Positions 60,571 to 64,000 of a DNA stretch of 64,000 nt are shown in pieces. Under the pieces are notes generated by a model. The model was given only the letters and a program-made list of their open reading frames with translations. It did no database searches and had not been told where the DNA came from. How positions within the stretch are numbered: position 1 is the first letter of the stretch; each line of letters begins with the position of its first letter. This stretch comes from Thuidium tamariscinum. Taxonomy: Eukaryota; Streptophyta; Bryopsida; Hypnales; Thuidiaceae. The stretch covers positions 992,001-1,056,000 of the forward strand of contig OX344757.2 of the NCBI GenBank assembly GCA_947034885.2, in the 5' to 3' direction. Made by a program: the position numbers and the translations under genes.

Positions 60571-62079
60571 TACAGTTTTCCAAAAATATGCAATTACTTC
60601 TGTTTTGGACTTCCATAATATTGGGTGTTCATACAAACTTATTCGTACTTCAGAAATTTTCTTAAAAAAGGGTTGCTGACAACTCAAACATCAGGAAACA
60701 ATTATGATAATGCCCGAAATACAGTTTCACACATATCACCCAACACATTATGATCAAAACAGTTTTAGGGGACCGTAAACAACATGTAAGGCAATATGTG
60801 ACAAACACAATTGCATGATACGAAGAAAAACAAGAAATTAACATAGCAGTCATTTTCCACCATCAGACAGTCACGTTCTCTGCAGACTTGTGAATCACTG
60901 GGGCCTGGTTAACTCTGAATACAAATCAACGTGAACCTGAAATCACAAAGCCTTCCATATTCCTTGTCTCTAATATAAATCAACATACATCTGTGCTACT
61001 AAGAATTTCATGTTGAGATCATCTTCATCCAGTGCAGCCCAGCACATTTGTTTCATTCCACAGTCTGTGCACATAGCATGTGTGAGAAGCCCTTGAAATT
61101 TGCAATTGTAAAAAAGTCCTGTATGTTGCTTTCACAATTTATTTGAACGATTGAAAGTGTGAGAGCAGACGAATGCAAATATCATGAGTCAAAAGTCGTG
61201 TACAGTGAAGTGCAAGGAACACAGCAGAAATTGGAATTGTAAGCACTTACTGTTGGGGCTTACTAAATTCTGGTGTTCTACTGCAGGGGGACATAATTTT
61301 TAAAAGCAACAAGCACCATGAATTACAATGTGTGAAGGAGGTGCACTAATTCTAGTACTTATGGAATACTGTTTTATCATATGCCCAATGTCATACCGCT
61401 GGTCTGTCAATACCAGAATGTTTGAGATGACCTTTTTAAAACAGTTCTCTGTATAGGTTGACTTATGTACAGTGATATTCGTGTGTTATTTAGTCAGAAC
61501 TGAGGCTTTGCTAATTGCTGTCTAAACAGTGCTTGTCTTGTGCAGCGGCAGCACGGCAATATAGAAAGCATTTTCTCTCAAAATTCAAGTTAACCCTGGG
61601 AACCCATTTTCAAGACACATGCCTGGCACTGTAAATTTACTTCGCATACCGCGTGGATTACAATAGTGACGACTGTTACTGAAGAAAGCATCATGAATAT
61701 GCACATTGGTTACAAAAAAAGAGCAGGATTCCAGTTCAGGAATCTTCGTGATCGGTTCTCAAGACCGCCACATCTTGTACTCTGTACTACTGGTGTAGTT
61801 AAAAAAAGGTAATGCACTGACGAAATTGTAGAACCCTAAATTTACATATGTAGCAGGCCGCGAACAAAATGTAAGTCAATCATAGCCGGCAGTGAAATCT
61901 TACTACTTACAGATGTGTATAGGAAATCTTCAACCCGGCGAAAAAATGTAAACGCTCGCCTTCCTCGAAATTGACTTCAGGTGAAGAACCCGCGAACTTG
62001 GATTTACGGAGCACCACAGCGCTCTTCTTGGGCACTGCGTCATCTTCAGCAAGTCCTCCGATTAGTGAACTTCCTCTAA
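60571..62079. other. Downstream region of B3 gene 2
   Basis: More balanced composition than the AT-rich blocks. No domain-bearing ORF was found on either strand. Confidence 0.35.
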
Positions 62080-62403
62080 TTAGGCGCCACGCAGCCGTGA
62101 AGATTGGCGAGTCGCTAACAAATGCTGCGTGGGGGCGCGCGCTGCCGCCAGTGCTCCGACTCCTACTCGGCTTACTTCAAAAACATTTTCCAGGGACAGT
62201 GTAAATTGGATGATCTGTCCTTCGGAGATGCCATTGAATCGCATAAATTGTTTCCATCCCGCGCCGAAAGAAACGTGTGGTTGGTTCTTCATGAAGTACA
62301 CTCTGACATCCACGTCCCAAATGCTCGTCCCGCCAACCATCTTCATGGAAACGACAGACTCGAAGCGGTGGCCGAATTGGCGCACGAATTCAGCTAGAAT
62401 AGT
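62080..62403 (-). CDS. B3-domain protein, exon with complete B3 core (gene 2)
   Basis: On the minus strand, after a CAG acceptor (62404-62406), the exon opens TILAEFVRQFGHRFESVVSM. It then has SIWDVDVRVYF, VSFGAGWKQFMRFN and GQIIQFTLSLENVFEVSRV. The match to gene 1 (53091-53441) runs the length of the domain with no gap, at more than half identity by eye, and includes YFMKN(E/Q)PHVSFG and the SRLRG tail before TAA. It is a paralogue in inverted orientation, about 9 kb away. Splice acceptor position is conserved. Upstream exons are not identified, so the start is unknown. Likely nuclear DNA binding; target unknown. Confidence 0.75.
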   Translation of the reverse strand, partial: TILAEFVRQFGHRFESVVSMKMVGGTSIWDVDVRVYFMKNQPHVSFGAGWKQFMRFNGISEGQIIQFTLSLENVFEVSRVGVGALAAARAPTQHLLATRQSSRLRGA

Positions 62404-62649
62404 CTGGTTGATCGGCAAAAAAAACACTTAGGTCAAGGAATTCAACAGCATCACGAGGGAAGTGGAACAGAGTAACATTTAAAAGAAGTAATTCACACAA
62501 ATTACAACGTCCCTGACACTTAGAAACAGGGACTTCCTAAACTTGGCACCGTGACCTCACTCTATTGTGACCTTCCATTTCGACGTTTTCTTCTGACAAT
62601 GTTGTCCTACTTGGGAAGAGAACGAGAAGAAGGTGGATACGGTAGACTT

Positions 62650-62797
62650 TAACTTCTATCGCTCGCAGAAAGGGACGAACATCGCCTTGAACTCACCAAG
62701 CACTTCGGAGAGGACTTTGTCATCTTCCTTACAAAGGATCTCTCGGCAGCCATTTCGAAACAACTGAATTTACGGAATTGTAAGTGGAAGGACAGTG
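62650..62797 (+). CDS. Conserved exon-like ORF divergent from B3 gene 2
   Basis: The plus strand reads LSLAERDEHRLELTKHFGED, then FVIFLTKDLSAAISKQLNLR, and ends at AATT|GTAAGT, a good splice donor. It is the counterpart of the minus-strand ORF at 52742-52945. A TAA lies just upstream in frame (near 62648), where gene 1 still reads RVEVEVH, so this copy may have lost part of its exon. The protein family is not recognised. Confidence 0.45.
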
Positions 62798-64000
62798 AAA
62801 ACCTCTTAGAGATGATATGAACTCGCCGAGGAAACCGAGCGGCAACGAGTAAGACGAAAATAGAAAATGGCTATGGCGGACGCGAGACAGGAGAAATGCT
62901 GATATGGGAAAAATTGTGAGAATGCAATGGAAGGAAGGGGCCGGAATGTCCATTTACCCAAATTTCCGCTCCTCTTGTGTCACTGAATTTTGTACCTCCG
63001 ATCTCCTATGATTGTAGGAGATCACATGTACCGATTCTGCTTTGGCGGCGGTGAGCGAAGTGAAATTTGCGTAATGAAAGGAAATGACAAATGCAATTAT
63101 GAAGATTGCACAACTAATTCGGAATTGACAACACGAATTTACTGAACTGACGACCAACTGCATCGAATGTCGCTGACGCTGTTCCAGCTTGAATCCTTAC
63201 TGTTCAGGGCAAAGTGAATCGCACATACTTAAAACCTCCATTAGGACCTGTGCATATCGTCAGTGTCTTCTCTTGTTGATGGCGTGCAGTACCACAACAG
63301 CCACAAAAGAGTTCCAATTTTATGGCGTCAGTTACGCCGCCCTCATTTCCAATTCCTCTAGTTTAGCCAAGCAACGATACTATGAGTGAAAAGGGACAGA
63401 TGCACAGAATGAGTTGTGGGAGAAATGTAAATCCTGACGAAGCCATAGAGTTCTCAGGTTTGAAAATGGTTTTCCATTTGTTCCAAAAAAAAAAGAATTT
63501 GAGGGGGCGAGAGCACCTCCACATCCGGGTAAGTCTGAGTTCAACACAATCAAATTCACTGAATTTGATTAACGAATTTGACGATTTTGCATGAACTCAG
63601 GACGGTAGTACTACAAAGTAACACCATGGTCATATTTTTGATCTCAGTTCTCTTCTCAAAATACCGTTACCGTCACTAATGACATCATGTACATGTATAT
63701 GTTATTATTTAATTTATTTTAGCAAAGGGGAAATGGAATACATTCAGCAGAGAGTTCTTTTAACTTATACTTTATCACTCAGTAATTTTGAAGATTTTGA
63801 TAACTTCATAATATATACTTGCAGCAACAATGAAGTCTTCAGCAACTATCAACGTCAGAAGCTACCTTGTACAACAATCAAAAATAGAAATTAAATCTTT
63901 TTTAATTAAGACGAATGCAAACAATCCATCAGAAATTTGTTGAGAAGCTGTTAGACAAGAAATTTTTTTATAATCTAAGGTTTTGTGCACTGAAAGCTAC
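62798..64000. other. Right end of window, no supported gene
   Basis: Small ORFs on both strands, none with a domain or clear splice pattern. Composition returns to AT-rich after about 63640. Further exons of the ORF at 62650-62797 may lie here on the plus strand. Confidence 0.35.

Noticed and set aside
1-64000. tRNA, rRNA, bacterial promoters, ribosome binding sites and terminators
   Set aside because: I scanned for tRNA T-loop motifs such as GGTTCGAATCC and for rRNA-like blocks and saw none. Bacterial signals are not expected in this intron-bearing plant DNA.

Overview
The window looks like nuclear DNA from a land plant. It contains a plant-type B3 DNA-binding domain in two copies, two plant CACTA (En/Spm) transposon gene types (a TNP2-like transposase and a Transposase_24/TnpA-like gene), GT-AG introns, many MITE-like elements and very AT-rich intergenic DNA. 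There are no operons, no ribosome binding sites, and no tRNA or rRNA gene that I could recognise. I cannot place the organism more precisely from sequence alone.

Layout. 1-4050 is AT-rich dispersed repeat, with a 729-bp inverted-repeat-bounded element (2226-2954) and a small foldback (3318-3433). 4052-6076 holds a six-exon gene of unknown function whose splice phases agree to give 236 codons. 8130-12775 holds a plus-strand gene or gene pair with a Transposase_24-like region, broken by an in-frame TAA. At 12759 begins a sequence bounded by inverted termini (CAGGGTTGTTCTG...) that ends near 31230. Inside this 18.5-kb block are GGCGACC-type short repeats just inside both ends, a 321-323 bp duplication, a degenerate 218-bp satellite interrupted by a 1,028-bp insertion with a perfect 8-bp target duplication, and an 8.4-kb array of a 162-bp satellite (51 repeats of its core motif) with an 1,802-bp, 11-monomer higher-order period.

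Immediately right of the block, on the minus strand, is a TNP2-like CACTA transposase pseudogene (31170-33265). It has a clean intron, one in-frame TGA and a truncated end. Next comes a 132-codon minus-strand ORF split by a 735-bp inverted-repeat element with a 4-bp target duplication; removing the element restores the frame exactly. 37.3-42.4 kb is featureless AT-rich DNA. A 360-bp hAT-type MITE with the same termini as the 18.5-kb block and a perfect 8-bp target duplication lies at 42409-42768. 44.1-46.1 kb holds weakly supported unknown exons. 46905-48921 is a PIF/Harbinger-like element, and 51532-51747 is a near-perfect CACTA foldback MITE with ACA duplications.

Two B3-domain exons (53091-53441 plus, 62080-62403 minus) are inverted relatives. 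Each is paired with a divergently oriented, conserved exon-like ORF, so a two-gene module has apparently been duplicated in inverted orientation about 9 kb apart. The main interest of the window is the nested transposon history and the link between transposon subterminal repeats and the satellite with higher-order structure.
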